The position numbers were made by a program, and so were the translations under genes. Source: Qipengyuania pelagi (GTDB lineage Bacteria; Pseudomonadota; Alphaproteobacteria; Sphingomonadales; Sphingomonadaceae). From it: a DNA stretch of 64,000 bases. Every line of letters starts with the position of its first letter. Within the stretch, counting starts at the first letter, position 1. The stretch lies in assembly GCF_009827295.1 (NCBI RefSeq), contig NZ_WTYD01000001.1:1178001-1242000 (forward strand), given 5' to 3'. The notes beneath the pieces were generated by a model that was not told the DNA's origin, searched no databases, and saw only the letters and a program-made list of their open reading frames with translations. Shown here in pieces: positions 45,620 to 53,537 of this stretch.

Positions 45620-47251
45620 TCAGGCCCCGCCAGCTTCGAGCCGCGACGCTTCGACCTCGGCCAGCGCCTCGTCCATCGAGCGCAGGGCGTCGGCGCGCGC
45701 TTCTTCCGGCAGGGTCTGATCACGCTCGATGGCCCTGCGCGCCATCATGATGCTGCTGCGCGCCATCGAGAAGGCGTTGGCCTGGCACACCACCATGGTC
45801 TTGCGGCCATCCGCATCGATCCGGGTCGCCACCGTGTCCTTCTGCCCGTCGAGGCATCCCGTCACGACTCTGGGCGTGGCTTCCATGATGGCCTCGACGC
45901 TGGCGCGCATGGCTTCGGCGTCGAATTCAACCTCGCCATGTCTGGCGCGGAATTCCGCAATTTTCTTGTCCATCGCCGCGCGATCTGCGGGATCGATATC
46001 GAGCTTGCGGATCGTGACAGTGCGTTCGACCTTTTTCGCGCCATCGTCCGGGCTACCGCTGCGGCGGATACGGATGACCTGGCGCTGGCCGTCCTTGACG
46101 ATTTCGCGTTCCACTTCCGCGACCTCATCCTGCATTTCGTCGAGTTCCTGTTCCATCGCCGCGATTTCCTCACGGGTCTCGTCGTCGAACTCGCCCGGCT
46201 TAGGCGGAGTCGGCGGGAGCGGCGCATCGGAGGCAGCCGGCGGAGTTGGAGGATTGGGCGGCATCGGCGCTTCGATCTCCTGCCCGATCGTCTCGGCATA
46301 GGTGATCGACGCGGTCAGCGGCAGGGCGAGCGCCCCACCCACCAAAAGCGCGCGGCTGGTGAAGCGGCGGCGCGGGGATATCTCGGTCATGGTCAGGCTC
46401 CTCAAACGGTGGATGATCGACTTGTCGCCCAGCACCGGGCAGGCCATCGGGGCGGCGAGCGCTGGGCGCGCATTCGTTCCGGCGCCGGTGGCGAAGGCAG
46501 CGATGACGGAGGCGTAGACGGCGCGCTCCTCGGCATCGCTGCGCGCCACCACGCGGGCATCGCAGGCCGCCTCCTGATCGCGCCGCATCGCCGTCCACCC
46601 CATCCAGCCCAGCGGGTTGAACCAGTGCAGAGCGAAGAGCGGCTGGACCAACATATTGACCAGCAGATCGCGTCCGCGATGATGCGCGAGTTCATGCGCG
46701 ATCACGAGGTCGCGCATTTTGCGATCGCGGCTGTTCATCAGCCCCGTGGGCAGCGCGACCACCCGGTCGATCACCCCGAAGGCGAGCGGGCCCTCTACCG
46801 CATCGGTCTCGACCAGCCGCACGTTGCCGACCTCCCCGACAGGGCGCGCCCCATCGAGCAGTTCTGCCCGCATCCGGTGATAGAGCGCGAACCTCCGCAC
46901 GAGGAAAATCGCGGCGCCGAGCAACCAAAGCGCCAACAGGACAGCGGCGAAATCGACGCTGTACGCAGCTTCGGCCGGCACGATGTCCCCAAACTCGGTC
47001 CCGGTGAGGGGCAAAGCCTCGGCTGGCGCGGCGACCGCTGAGGGTTCAGCGGAATAGGCCACTGGTTCGACATCCGGCGCCAGCCAAGCGGGCAGCAGTA
47101 GCGGCGGCATGACCAGCCGCGCCGTGGGCAAAAACCACAGCGCATAGGCGGCTCCGGCGCCGAACTGCCGCGCGACCGGGCGGCGCAGGACGAGGACCAG
47201 CGCGATCAGCGCACCGGTCCAGACCAGGGTCTCGATCAGGAAATCGCTCAT
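45620..47251 (-). CDS. BlaR1/M56-family membrane metalloprotease with non-PBP sensor domain
   Basis: 543 residues from the ATG overlapping the blaI stop (ATGA). Three N-terminal membrane helices and a cytoplasmic M56 protease domain with zinc motif HELAHH (186-191) match BlaR1/MecR1. A fourth helix (about 301-319) should lead to the periplasm, but where BlaR1 has a penicillin-binding sensor this protein has 224 residues of proline-rich linker (PMPPNPPTPPAASD), a charged coiled-coil-like segment (MEQELDEMQDEVAEVERE), and a C-terminal domain with two cysteines (VTGCLDG, MVVCQAN). It likely releases the repressor by proteolysis when this domain senses an envelope signal. Confidence 0.88.
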   Translation of the reverse strand: MSDFLIETLVWTGALIALVLVLRRPVARQFGAGAAYALWFLPTARLVMPPLLLPAWLAPDVEPVAYSAEPSAVAAPAEALPLTGTEFGDIVPAEAAYSVDFAAVLLALWLLGAAIFLVRRFALYHRMRAELLDGARPVGEVGNVRLVETDAVEGPLAFGVIDRVVALPTGLMNSRDRKMRDLVIAHELAHHRGRDLLVNMLVQPLFALHWFNPLGWMGWTAMRRDQEAACDARVVARSDAEERAVYASVIAAFATGAGTNARPALAAPMACPVLGDKSIIHRLRSLTMTEISPRRRFTSRALLVGGALALPLTASITYAETIGQEIEAPMPPNPPTPPAASDAPLPPTPPKPGEFDDETREEIAAMEQELDEMQDEVAEVEREIVKDGQRQVIRIRRSGSPDDGAKKVERTVTIRKLDIDPADRAAMDKKIAEFRARHGEVEFDAEAMRASVEAIMEATPRVVTGCLDGQKDTVATRIDADGRKTMVVCQANAFSMARSSIMMARRAIERDQTLPEEARADALRSMDEALAEVEASRLEAGGA

Positions 47252-47637
47252 TTGCGCAGCTCCCGCAGCAGAGTCTCGATCTCGCTGAGATCCTGTTCGG
47301 TCAGCGCCTCGTTCTCGGCGAGATGCGCGAACAGGGGCGCGGCACGCCCACCGAACAGGCGATCGACCAGCCGCCGCGATTCGCCGCCGACATAATCCGC
47401 GCGCGCAAGCACGGGGCTGTAGAGGAATCTGCGCCCCTCCGGCTCGGTCGCGACCGCGCCCTTCGCCACCAGGCGGGAGAGAAGCGTCTTGACCGTCGGC
47501 ATCGACCAGCCGCGCGCTTCGCAGACGGCATCGCATACGTCTGCAGCGCTGCGCGGGCTCGCATCCCACAAGGCTTCCATCACGGCATGTTCCGCTTCGC
47601 TGATGCGTTCGGAGGATTGAGCCTGATCCTGCGCCAT
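47248..47637 (-). CDS. BlaI/MecI-family transcriptional repressor
   Basis: 129 residues from the ATG giving MAQDQAQSSE, with GAGGGA five bases upstream. The winged helix spans about residues 14-78 (ISEAEHAVMEALWDASPRS, then SMPTVKTLLSRLVAKGAV), followed by a dimerisation tail (LTEQDLSEIETLLREL). It should repress its own operon with the M56 gene; repressors of this family are inactivated by proteolysis. Two operator-like sites lie immediately upstream, in the region shared with the divergent ClpP-like gene. The partner protein is translated from an overlapping start. Confidence 0.92.
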   Translation of the reverse strand: MAQDQAQSSERISEAEHAVMEALWDASPRSAADVCDAVCEARGWSMPTVKTLLSRLVAKGAVATEPEGRRFLYSPVLARADYVGGESRRLVDRLFGGRAAPLFAHLAENEALTEQDLSEIETLLRELRK

Positions 47638-47654
47638 CGATTCCCTCACTCGTC

Positions 47655-47664
47655 TACAACTGTA
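47655..47664. promoter_or_regulatory. BlaI-type operator, site 1
   Basis: TACAACTGTA is an exact TACA-N2-TGTA palindrome, the core of BlaI/MecI operators. It lies 18 bases upstream of the blaI start and sits inside a 15-base element CGtCTACaaCTGTAA. A near copy of the element recurs 32 bases away, about three helical turns. Confidence 0.6.
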
Positions 47665-47686
47665 ACCGTCACCTACGCGATTCGAC

Positions 47687-47696
47687 TACGCCTGTA
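47687..47696. promoter_or_regulatory. BlaI-type operator, site 2
   Basis: TACGCCTGTA repeats site 1 with a G for A in the left half-site. The flanks also match (CGaCTACgcCTGTAA). It lies 71 bases upstream of the ClpP-like start and could overlap a promoter for that gene: TTCGAC at 47681 and TGCTAT at 47705 are spaced about 18 bases apart, though both are imperfect. Confidence 0.5.
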
Positions 47697-47767
47697 AACA
47701 CTCTTGCTATCGGGGAACGCCCCGCTTCGCCGCGCGCTCTGTCAGGGAACACGAAAGGGGCTTGGAT

Positions 47768-48331
47768 TTGACCGATACGATCGACCGCAATGCCGTTCTG
47801 GCCGCGCCGCAATTGCGGCTCGTGGGGAGCGTAGACGAAGCGATGTATAATGAATTTCGCAATCAGCTATCTGCTGCGCCAGAGGACGGACCGCTGGTGA
47901 TCGCGCTGACGACCCTCGGGGGCAATCCGGAAGTCGCGCGCGCCATGGGCGACGATGTCCGCCTGCTGCGCGAAACGGGGCGCGAGGTCATTTTCCTCGG
48001 AAAGGCGGCCGTGTACTCGGCCGGAGCGACCTTCATGGCGAGCTTTCCAGTCCACGCCCGCTTCCTGACCAAGGGGGCGACCCTGATGGTGCACGAGCGC
48101 CAGATCACCCGCACGATCAACCTTTCGGGCCCGCTCAAAAGCTGCATCGCGCAGTTGAAGGCAGCACTCAACGAGATCGAACAATCGATCGTGATCGAGG
48201 AACAAGGGTTTTCGAATTTCGTCGACGGGTCGGACGTCGCGTTCGAGGAATTGCGCGATCGCGCCCCCAACAATTGGTACATCCCCTGCGACGAGGCGAG
48301 GGACCGCGGCCTAATCGCCGAAGTCATCTGA
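47768..48331 (+). CDS. ClpP/crotonase-fold serine peptidase-like protein
   Basis: 187 residues from the second of two TTG codons (MTDTIDRNAV), which sits seven bases after GAAAGGGG; the first TTG, two codons earlier, is only one base from that site. The fold is S14/ClpP-like: GPLVIALTTLGGNPEVARA, then a serine at the nucleophile position (Ser84, VYSAGATFMAS), and a histidine in TLMVHERQ (His109). It lacks the N-terminal loops that dock ClpX/ClpA. It may act alone as a peptidase, or be a non-catalytic relative. It diverges from blaI with a shared operator region. Confidence 0.78.
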   Translation: MTDTIDRNAVLAAPQLRLVGSVDEAMYNEFRNQLSAAPEDGPLVIALTTLGGNPEVARAMGDDVRLLRETGREVIFLGKAAVYSAGATFMASFPVHARFLTKGATLMVHERQITRTINLSGPLKSCIAQLKAALNEIEQSIVIEEQGFSNFVDGSDVAFEELRDRAPNNWYIPCDEARDRGLIAEVI

Positions 48332-48372
48332 GCTCGCGCGGCCGATCAGCGCAGTCTGACATCCGCGAATGT

Positions 48373-48401
48373 GGCGAAGCGCTCCATTCGAGCGCCTCGC
48401 C
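48373..48401. terminator. 12-bp hairpin between convergent genes
   Basis: GGCGAAGCGCTC-CATTC-GAGCGCCTCGCC forms a 12-position stem with one A-C mismatch, between the ClpP-like stop and the convergent sdhA stop. It is strong by length, but only a loose T-rich tail (GTATTCCGTTTA) follows on the plus strand and none on the other. Confidence 0.6.
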
Positions 48402-48413
48402 GTATTCCGTTTA

Positions 48414-50327
48414 TCAATAGACCCGCTTCTTGGGCTCGATATATTTCACATCGTCGGTCAGCGTATATTCGTGGACCGGACGGTAATCGATGCGGACATC
48501 GCCGCCCTTGCCGCCCCAGCCGTCGAACCATGCGATGGTGTGCTTCATCCAGTTGGCATCGTCGCGATCGGGGAAATCCTCGTGCGCGTGGGCACCGCGG
48601 CTTTCCTTGCGGTTCTCGGCAGACGCCATGGTGACGTTCGCCTGCGCCATCAGATTGTCGAGTTCGAGCGTTTCGATGAGATCGCTGTTCCAGATCATCG
48701 AACGGTCGGAGACATGCACGTCTTCCAGCCGCTTGTTGACCGATTTCAGCACGTCGACGCCTTCCGACAGGAGCTTGCTGTCACGGAACACGGCGGCGTG
48801 GCGCTGCATCCCCTTCTGCATTTCCGCACGGATTTCGGCAGTCGGCGAACCGCCATTGGCATGGCGGAAATGGTCGAGGCGGGTAAGCGCGAGATCCGCG
48901 CTGTCCTTCGGCAATTCGTCATGGCTCGAATGCGGGGTGATAAGGTCCCGCAGGCGATGGCCGGTCGCGCGGCCGAACACCACGAGGTCGATCAGCGAAT
49001 TCGAACCCAGGCGATTCGCGCCATGGACCGAGACGCAGGCCGCCTCGCCCACCGCGAACAGGCCGGGAACGATCTTTTCCGGATCGCCCTTATCGCCCGC
49101 GATGACTTCGCCGTGATAGTTACATGGGATGCCGCCCATATTGTAATGGACCGTCGGCGTGACGGGCAGCGGCTGCTTCGTCAGGTCGACGCCCGCGAAG
49201 ATCTTGCCGCTTTCGGTGATGCCCGGCAGACGCTCGGCCAGAATGGCGGGATCGATGTGGTCGAGATGGAGGAAGATGTGGTCCCCATCCGGCCCGACGC
49301 CGCGCCCCTCGCGCATTTCGAGCGCCATCGAACGGCTGACGACGTCTCGGCTGGCGAGGTCCTTCGCGCTGGGCGCGTAACGCTCCATGAAGCGCTCGCC
49401 CTCGCTGTTCGTGAGATATCCGCCCTCGCCCCGCGCGCCTTCGGTGATGAGCACGCCGGCGCCGTAGATACCGGTCGGGTGGAATTGGACGAATTCCATG
49501 TCCTGAAGCGGCAGCCCCGCGCGCAGGACCATGCCCCCACCATCGCCGGTGCAGGTGTGCGCGCTGGTCGCGGTGTAATAGCACCGACCATAGCCGCCCG
49601 TTGCGAGCACCACGGCATGGGCGCGGAAGCGATGGATGGTGCCATCATCAAGGCACATCGCGATCACGCCGACGCACTTGTCGCCATTCATGATCAGGTC
49701 GAGCGCGAAATACTCGATGAAGAAATCGGCGTCGTATTTCAGGCTCTGCTGATAGAGCGCATGCAGCATGGCGTGGCCGGTGCGGTCGGCAGCGGCGCAG
49801 GTGCGCTGCACCGGCGGGCCTTCACCCATGTTCTGCATGTGCCCGCCGAAGGGGCGCTGATAGATCGTCCCGTTCTCGTTGCGCGAAAACGGCACGCCCG
49901 CATGTTCGAGTTCGTAAACCGCGGCGGGCGCTTCGCGCACCATGTATTCGATCGCGTCCTGATCGCCGAGCCAGTCGGACCCCTTGACGGTATCGTACAT
50001 ATGCCACGACCAGTGATCGGGCGTGTTGTTGCCGAGGCTGGCGGCGATCCCGCCCTGCGCCGCGACGGTGTGCGAGCGCGTGGGGAAGACCTTGGAGATA
50101 TTGGCCGTCTTCAACCCCGCTTCGGCAGCGCCCATCGTGGCGCGTAGGCCCGATCCGCCCGCGCCGACCACGACCACGTCATAGGTGTGGTCGATGATTT
50201 CATAGCCCTTGATCCGTTCCTGGTTCGGGCCGGTGCCGCGATCCTTGGTCTGTTCGGGCGGCGCTTCGGGCGGTGCGATGTCACGATCGTTGGGATCGAT
50301 ATCGGTGGGGGGCGGTGTCGAGGCCAT
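48414..50327 (-). CDS. sdhA: Succinate dehydrogenase flavoprotein subunit
   Basis: 637 residues. It oxidises succinate to fumarate in the TCA cycle and respiratory complex II. FAD is covalently bound at the histidine of [12 protein letters not shown]. The FAD loop is [15 protein letters not shown], and active-site blocks include [33 protein letters not shown] and [17 protein letters not shown]. An extra N-terminal stretch of about 35 residues ([20 protein letters not shown]) precedes the usual start of homology. Its ATG shares a base with the sdhD stop. No sdhB gene follows. Confidence 0.96.
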   Translation of the reverse strand: MASTPPPTDIDPNDRDIAPPEAPPEQTKDRGTGPNQERIKGYEIIDHTYDVVVVGAGGSGLRATMGAAEAGLKTANISKVFPTRSHTVAAQGGIAASLGNNTPDHWSWHMYDTVKGSDWLGDQDAIEYMVREAPAAVYELEHAGVPFSRNENGTIYQRPFGGHMQNMGEGPPVQRTCAAADRTGHAMLHALYQQSLKYDADFFIEYFALDLIMNGDKCVGVIAMCLDDGTIHRFRAHAVVLATGGYGRCYYTATSAHTCTGDGGGMVLRAGLPLQDMEFVQFHPTGIYGAGVLITEGARGEGGYLTNSEGERFMERYAPSAKDLASRDVVSRSMALEMREGRGVGPDGDHIFLHLDHIDPAILAERLPGITESGKIFAGVDLTKQPLPVTPTVHYNMGGIPCNYHGEVIAGDKGDPEKIVPGLFAVGEAACVSVHGANRLGSNSLIDLVVFGRATGHRLRDLITPHSSHDELPKDSADLALTRLDHFRHANGGSPTAEIRAEMQKGMQRHAAVFRDSKLLSEGVDVLKSVNKRLEDVHVSDRSMIWNSDLIETLELDNLMAQANVTMASAENRKESRGAHAHEDFPDRDDANWMKHTIAWFDGWGGKGGDVRIDYRPVHEYTLTDDVKYIEPKKRVY

Positions 50328-50740
50328 CAGGCGGCTCCTGAAAAGACGAGGCGGGCGATCGCGAACAGGCCGAACGCGGCCCCGCCGATCGTCGCGAGAT
50401 TGAGCAGCGCGATCGCCGCGAACTTGTTGCCCGGCGTGTGCACGTAATCCTCGACGAGGACCTGCATCCCCAGGCGGGCATGCCAGAACACGCTGACGAT
50501 CATCAGCGCCAGCGCCGTGGCGGGAATGACGCCCGACGCCCAGTCGCGCATGGTCGCGTAATCATAGCCCGGCAGCAGCGCCAGGCTGATCGCCAGGAAC
50601 AGCACGGTCACCAGATTGCCGATGGCGGTGAAGCGCTGCTGCAACCAGTGATGCGCGCCGCCATGCGCGGAACCGAGCCCGCGCACCTGGCCGATGGCCG
50701 TGCCCTTGGAGCCGTAGCGGTCGAGAGTGGATCTGCTCAT
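50327..50740 (-). CDS. sdhD: Succinate dehydrogenase membrane anchor subunit D
   Basis: 137 residues with three membrane helices ([52 protein letters not shown]). The histidine in [18 protein letters not shown] is the likely heme ligand shared with SdhC. With SdhC it anchors the enzyme and forms the ubiquinone site. The N-terminus is extended and glycine-rich ([20 protein letters not shown]). It overlaps sdhA by one base and lies eight bases after sdhC. Confidence 0.92.
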   Translation of the reverse strand: MSRSTLDRYGSKGTAIGQVRGLGSAHGGAHHWLQQRFTAIGNLVTVLFLAISLALLPGYDYATMRDWASGVIPATALALMIVSVFWHARLGMQVLVEDYVHTPGNKFAAIALLNLATIGGAAFGLFAIARLVFSGAA

Positions 50741-50748
50741 GTTCAGTC

Positions 50749-51129
50749 CTAGACGAGAAGAACCATGGCCCAGAAGACCACGGTGAGAACGATGCCGGAT
50801 GCGACCGATACGATGGAGAAGGTCTTGTTGACCTCCAGCTCGTACCCGGCGCCGATATCCAGCACGAAGTGGCGGATACCGCTCGACAGGTGATTGAAGA
50901 ACGCCCAGCTCAGGCCGACCAGCACGATCAGCCCGATCGGCGATCCCATGACCGAGACGAAGGTATCATACGCTTCGGGGCCGGAGGCCAGCGCGCCGAG
51001 CCACCAAAGGAACACCGCCAGCCCGACCGTCGCCAACCCGTCACCGCTGACGCGGTGCAGGATCGAGGTCAGCATGTGCGGCCCCCATTTCCAGATGGAG
51101 AGATGCGGGGAAAGAGGGCGTTCGGCCAT
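50749..51129 (-). CDS. sdhC: Succinate dehydrogenase cytochrome b subunit C
   Basis: 126 residues from the ATG giving MAERPLSPHL. Family signatures are RPLSPHLSIW at the N-terminus, SILHRVSG in the first helix, and the heme histidine in HLSSGIRHFVLDIG. Three membrane helices are evident. It is the first gene of the sdhCDA unit; its 5' side is 113 bases from a divergent SDR gene, where the promoter is expected. Longer in-frame starts run into that gap without homology. Confidence 0.94.
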   Translation of the reverse strand: MAERPLSPHLSIWKWGPHMLTSILHRVSGDGLATVGLAVFLWWLGALASGPEAYDTFVSVMGSPIGLIVLVGLSWAFFNHLSSGIRHFVLDIGAGYELEVNKTFSIVSVASGIVLTVVFWAMVLLV

Positions 51130-51242
51130 GGCGGGAAATTTCCGTTGCGTATCGATACTCGGTCCCTCCCTTAGCGAACCATGCGCGCGAGGCAAGGCGG
51201 CTCCCCTCGACAAGTCGCGCAAATTTGCGAATAGGGCGTTGC

Positions 51243-51953
51243 ATGACCTGCATTCTCCTCACCGGCTCGTCGCGCGGGATCGGCGCGGCGGCGAAATCGG
51301 CGCTCGAAGCGCGCGGCGCAAAAGTGATCGGCCAGGCCACGACAAGCGACCGGACCGATACAGTGCCCGCCGATTTCTCCGAACCCTTCGCCGCGCGCGA
51401 ATTGTGGGACGCCGCGCTGGCGCGGGCGGGCGGGACGATCGACGTGCTGGTGAACAATGCCGGACGCTTCGCGGCGAGCCCGCTCGATGCGTCGGACATG
51501 CAATGGCTCGATGCGTGGGAGGATACGCTCAGGATCAATCTCACCGCCGCCGCCCAGTTAAGCCGGTTCGCGGTGCGGCACTGGCAACAGCGCGGGGTTC
51601 CGGGGCGGATCGTCCACGTCGCCAGCCGCGCCGGCCATCGCGGGGATTCGCCCGCTCATTGGCATTATGCCGCCAGCAAGGGCGGGATGCTGGCGATGCA
51701 CAAATCGATCGCCCGCGCCTATGCGAGCGAGAATATCCTGAGCTTCGCGATCACCCCCGGCTTCACCGACACGGCGATGGCGGGCGATTATCTCGACAGT
51801 CGGGGCGGGCCGGGTCTTCTGGCCGACATTCCCCTGGGCCGGGTGGCCGAACCGGAAGAGATCGCCAAACTGATCGAATTCTGCGCGCTCGACGCGCCGC
51901 CCAGCATGACCGGCGCCACGCTGGACGCGAACGGGGCAAGCTATGTCCGCTAG
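51243..51953 (+). CDS. Short-chain dehydrogenase/reductase
   Basis: 236 residues from the ATG giving MTCILLTGSSRG; a TTG six codons earlier is less likely. SDR features are TGSSRGIGAAA, NNAGRFAASP, and the catalytic Tyr-x3-Lys in HWHYAASKGGM. It resembles 3-oxoacyl-ACP reductase-like SDRs of Alphaproteobacteria, but the substrate is not identifiable. It overlaps prmA by 11 bases, so these are cotranscribed. It diverges from sdhC. Confidence 0.88.
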   Translation: MTCILLTGSSRGIGAAAKSALEARGAKVIGQATTSDRTDTVPADFSEPFAARELWDAALARAGGTIDVLVNNAGRFAASPLDASDMQWLDAWEDTLRINLTAAAQLSRFAVRHWQQRGVPGRIVHVASRAGHRGDSPAHWHYAASKGGMLAMHKSIARAYASENILSFAITPGFTDTAMAGDYLDSRGGPGLLADIPLGRVAEPEEIAKLIEFCALDAPPSMTGATLDANGASYVR

Positions 51954-52848
51954 CTGGAAACTGCGTGCCGAAGTCGCCAAGCCGGTCGCCGAAGCGGCGC
52001 TGGCGGCCCAGGAACTCGTGCCCGACTGGGACGCCGATATCGTCCTCACCGCCTGCGAGATCGACGAGCAGCATCCCGACGACTGGCTGTTCGAAGCGTG
52101 GCTCCCGCACGAGCCGACTCCCGCCGATCGCGAGGCCGTCGCGGCGCTGTTCGCCAACGACGCGCCCGATCTTGTCGCCGAGCAGGTTCCCGACACCGAC
52201 TGGGTCACCGAAAGCCAGCAGCGCGTCACTCCAATCCGCGCGGGCCGGTTCCATGTCCACACGCCCGACCACCCGGCGGACCCGAATGCGGTCGATCTGG
52301 TCATTCCCGCCAGCCAGGCTTTCGGGACCGGCCAGCACGCCACCACCGCGGGCTGCCTTGCCATGCTAGACCTGATGAAGCGCGAGGGAGCTTCGATACG
52401 CCACCACGCCGATATCGGGACCGGGACGGGCCTGCTCGCCTTTGCCGCGATGCGGCTGTGGCCGAACGCGCTGGCCACTGCCTCGGATATCGATCCGGTC
52501 TGCGCTGGGGTGCTGGCGGACAATGCGGCCAGCAATCGCATAAACCTTGGGGGGGCGCGCGGCGAACTCCTGTTCACGGTCGCGGACGGGATGAACGATC
52601 CCCTGTTGCAGGCCCGCGCGCCCTTCGATCTCCTGATCGCCAACATCCTCGCCGGGCCGCTCGCCGAGATGGCGGAGGATCTGTGCGCAGCCGTCACCCC
52701 CGGCGGCAGCATCGTTCTCGCCGGATTGCTGGAGACGCAGGAAGCCCGCGTTCGCGCCGCCTATCGCCGCCAGGGCGCGCGGCTTGCAAGGCGGCTCGTC
52801 AAGGGCGACTGGTCGATCCTGTGGCTGCGCACGTCCCGCATCCGCTGA
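51943..52848 (+). CDS. prmA: Ribosomal protein L11 methyltransferase
   Basis: 301 residues. PrmA trimethylates lysines and the N-terminus of ribosomal protein L11 using S-adenosylmethionine. An N-terminal substrate-binding domain (about 1-110) is followed by the catalytic domain with AFGTGQHATTAGCLAML, the SAM loop DIGTGTGLLAFAAMRLW and LLIANILAGPLAEM. Length is typical. The start overlaps the SDR stop region by 11 bases, and the stop lies 28 bases into the next gene. Confidence 0.92.
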   Translation: MSASWKLRAEVAKPVAEAALAAQELVPDWDADIVLTACEIDEQHPDDWLFEAWLPHEPTPADREAVAALFANDAPDLVAEQVPDTDWVTESQQRVTPIRAGRFHVHTPDHPADPNAVDLVIPASQAFGTGQHATTAGCLAMLDLMKREGASIRHHADIGTGTGLLAFAAMRLWPNALATASDIDPVCAGVLADNAASNRINLGGARGELLFTVADGMNDPLLQARAPFDLLIANILAGPLAEMAEDLCAAVTPGGSIVLAGLLETQEARVRAAYRRQGARLARRLVKGDWSILWLRTSRIR

Positions 52849-53537
52849 AGCGCTGGCGAATCTGGCTGGGCGGGTTGCTGGCAGCGCCCCTGCTGGTGCT
52901 GGCGCTGTTCCTGATCACCGCCTGGGTCGGCTCCTCTCTCCCGCGCAACTCCGAATGGGGCGAACCGGCGACAGGTATCACCATCATGGTCGAGACGAAC
53001 GGCATCCATACCGGCATCGTCATGCCCGTGACGACGCGGATAAAGGACTGGCGCGAAACCTTTCCTTCGGCCGGGCTCCCGCGTGAGGACGGACAGCTCC
53101 CAACGCATATCGCGGTCGGGTGGGGCGAAAAGGACGTTTTCTTGAACACGCCGACCTGGAGCGATCTTTCGCCGTCCACCGCGCTGCGAATCGTCTTCCA
53201 GGGCGGCAGCGGATTGCTGCGCGTCGCCCATTACGTCCGCCCCGCGCCCTCGCCCCATCACCGCCCGATCCGCCTGCGCGAAGAGGAATATGCCCGCCTC
53301 GTCGCGCGGATCGAACAGGCGTTGCCACCCGAACCGCGCGGAACGGTTCGCACTGTCTATACAAGCTATGAACCGAACGCCGTCCATTACGACGCGACCG
53401 GGCGCTACACGCTCGGCAACACCTGCAACCAATGGGTCGGCGACACGCTGGCCTTTGCCGGGATGAAAATGGGCCGCTGGACCCCGCTGGCGGGCGGCGT
53501 GATGAAGTGGATCCCCGAACCCGCTACGCAGAATTGA
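52821..53537 (+). CDS. TIGR02117 (DUF2459) family membrane-anchored protein
   Basis: 238 residues from a GTG within prmA (VAAHVPHPLK), a 28-base overlap. An N-terminal membrane anchor (WLGGLLAAPLLVLALFLITAW) follows a basic segment. The rest is periplasmic, with ITIMVETNGIHTGIVMP, HIAVGWGEKDVFLNTPTW and a closing TLGNTCNQWVGDTLAFAGM. A conserved histidine in NGIHTG and cysteine in NTCNQWV resemble a papain-like amidase arrangement, though no activity is established. Its stop TGA directly abuts the TCA of the convergent beta-lactamase-like gene. Confidence 0.85.
   Translation: MAAHVPHPLKRWRIWLGGLLAAPLLVLALFLITAWVGSSLPRNSEWGEPATGITIMVETNGIHTGIVMPVTTRIKDWRETFPSAGLPREDGQLPTHIAVGWGEKDVFLNTPTWSDLSPSTALRIVFQGGSGLLRVAHYVRPAPSPHHRPIRLREEEYARLVARIEQALPPEPRGTVRTVYTSYEPNAVHYDATGRYTLGNTCNQWVGDTLAFAGMKMGRWTPLAGGVMKWIPEPATQN

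Noticed and set aside
48369..50147. Open frame of 592 codons antisense to sdhA
   Set aside because: Shadow of sdhA with no recognisable motifs or ribosome site.
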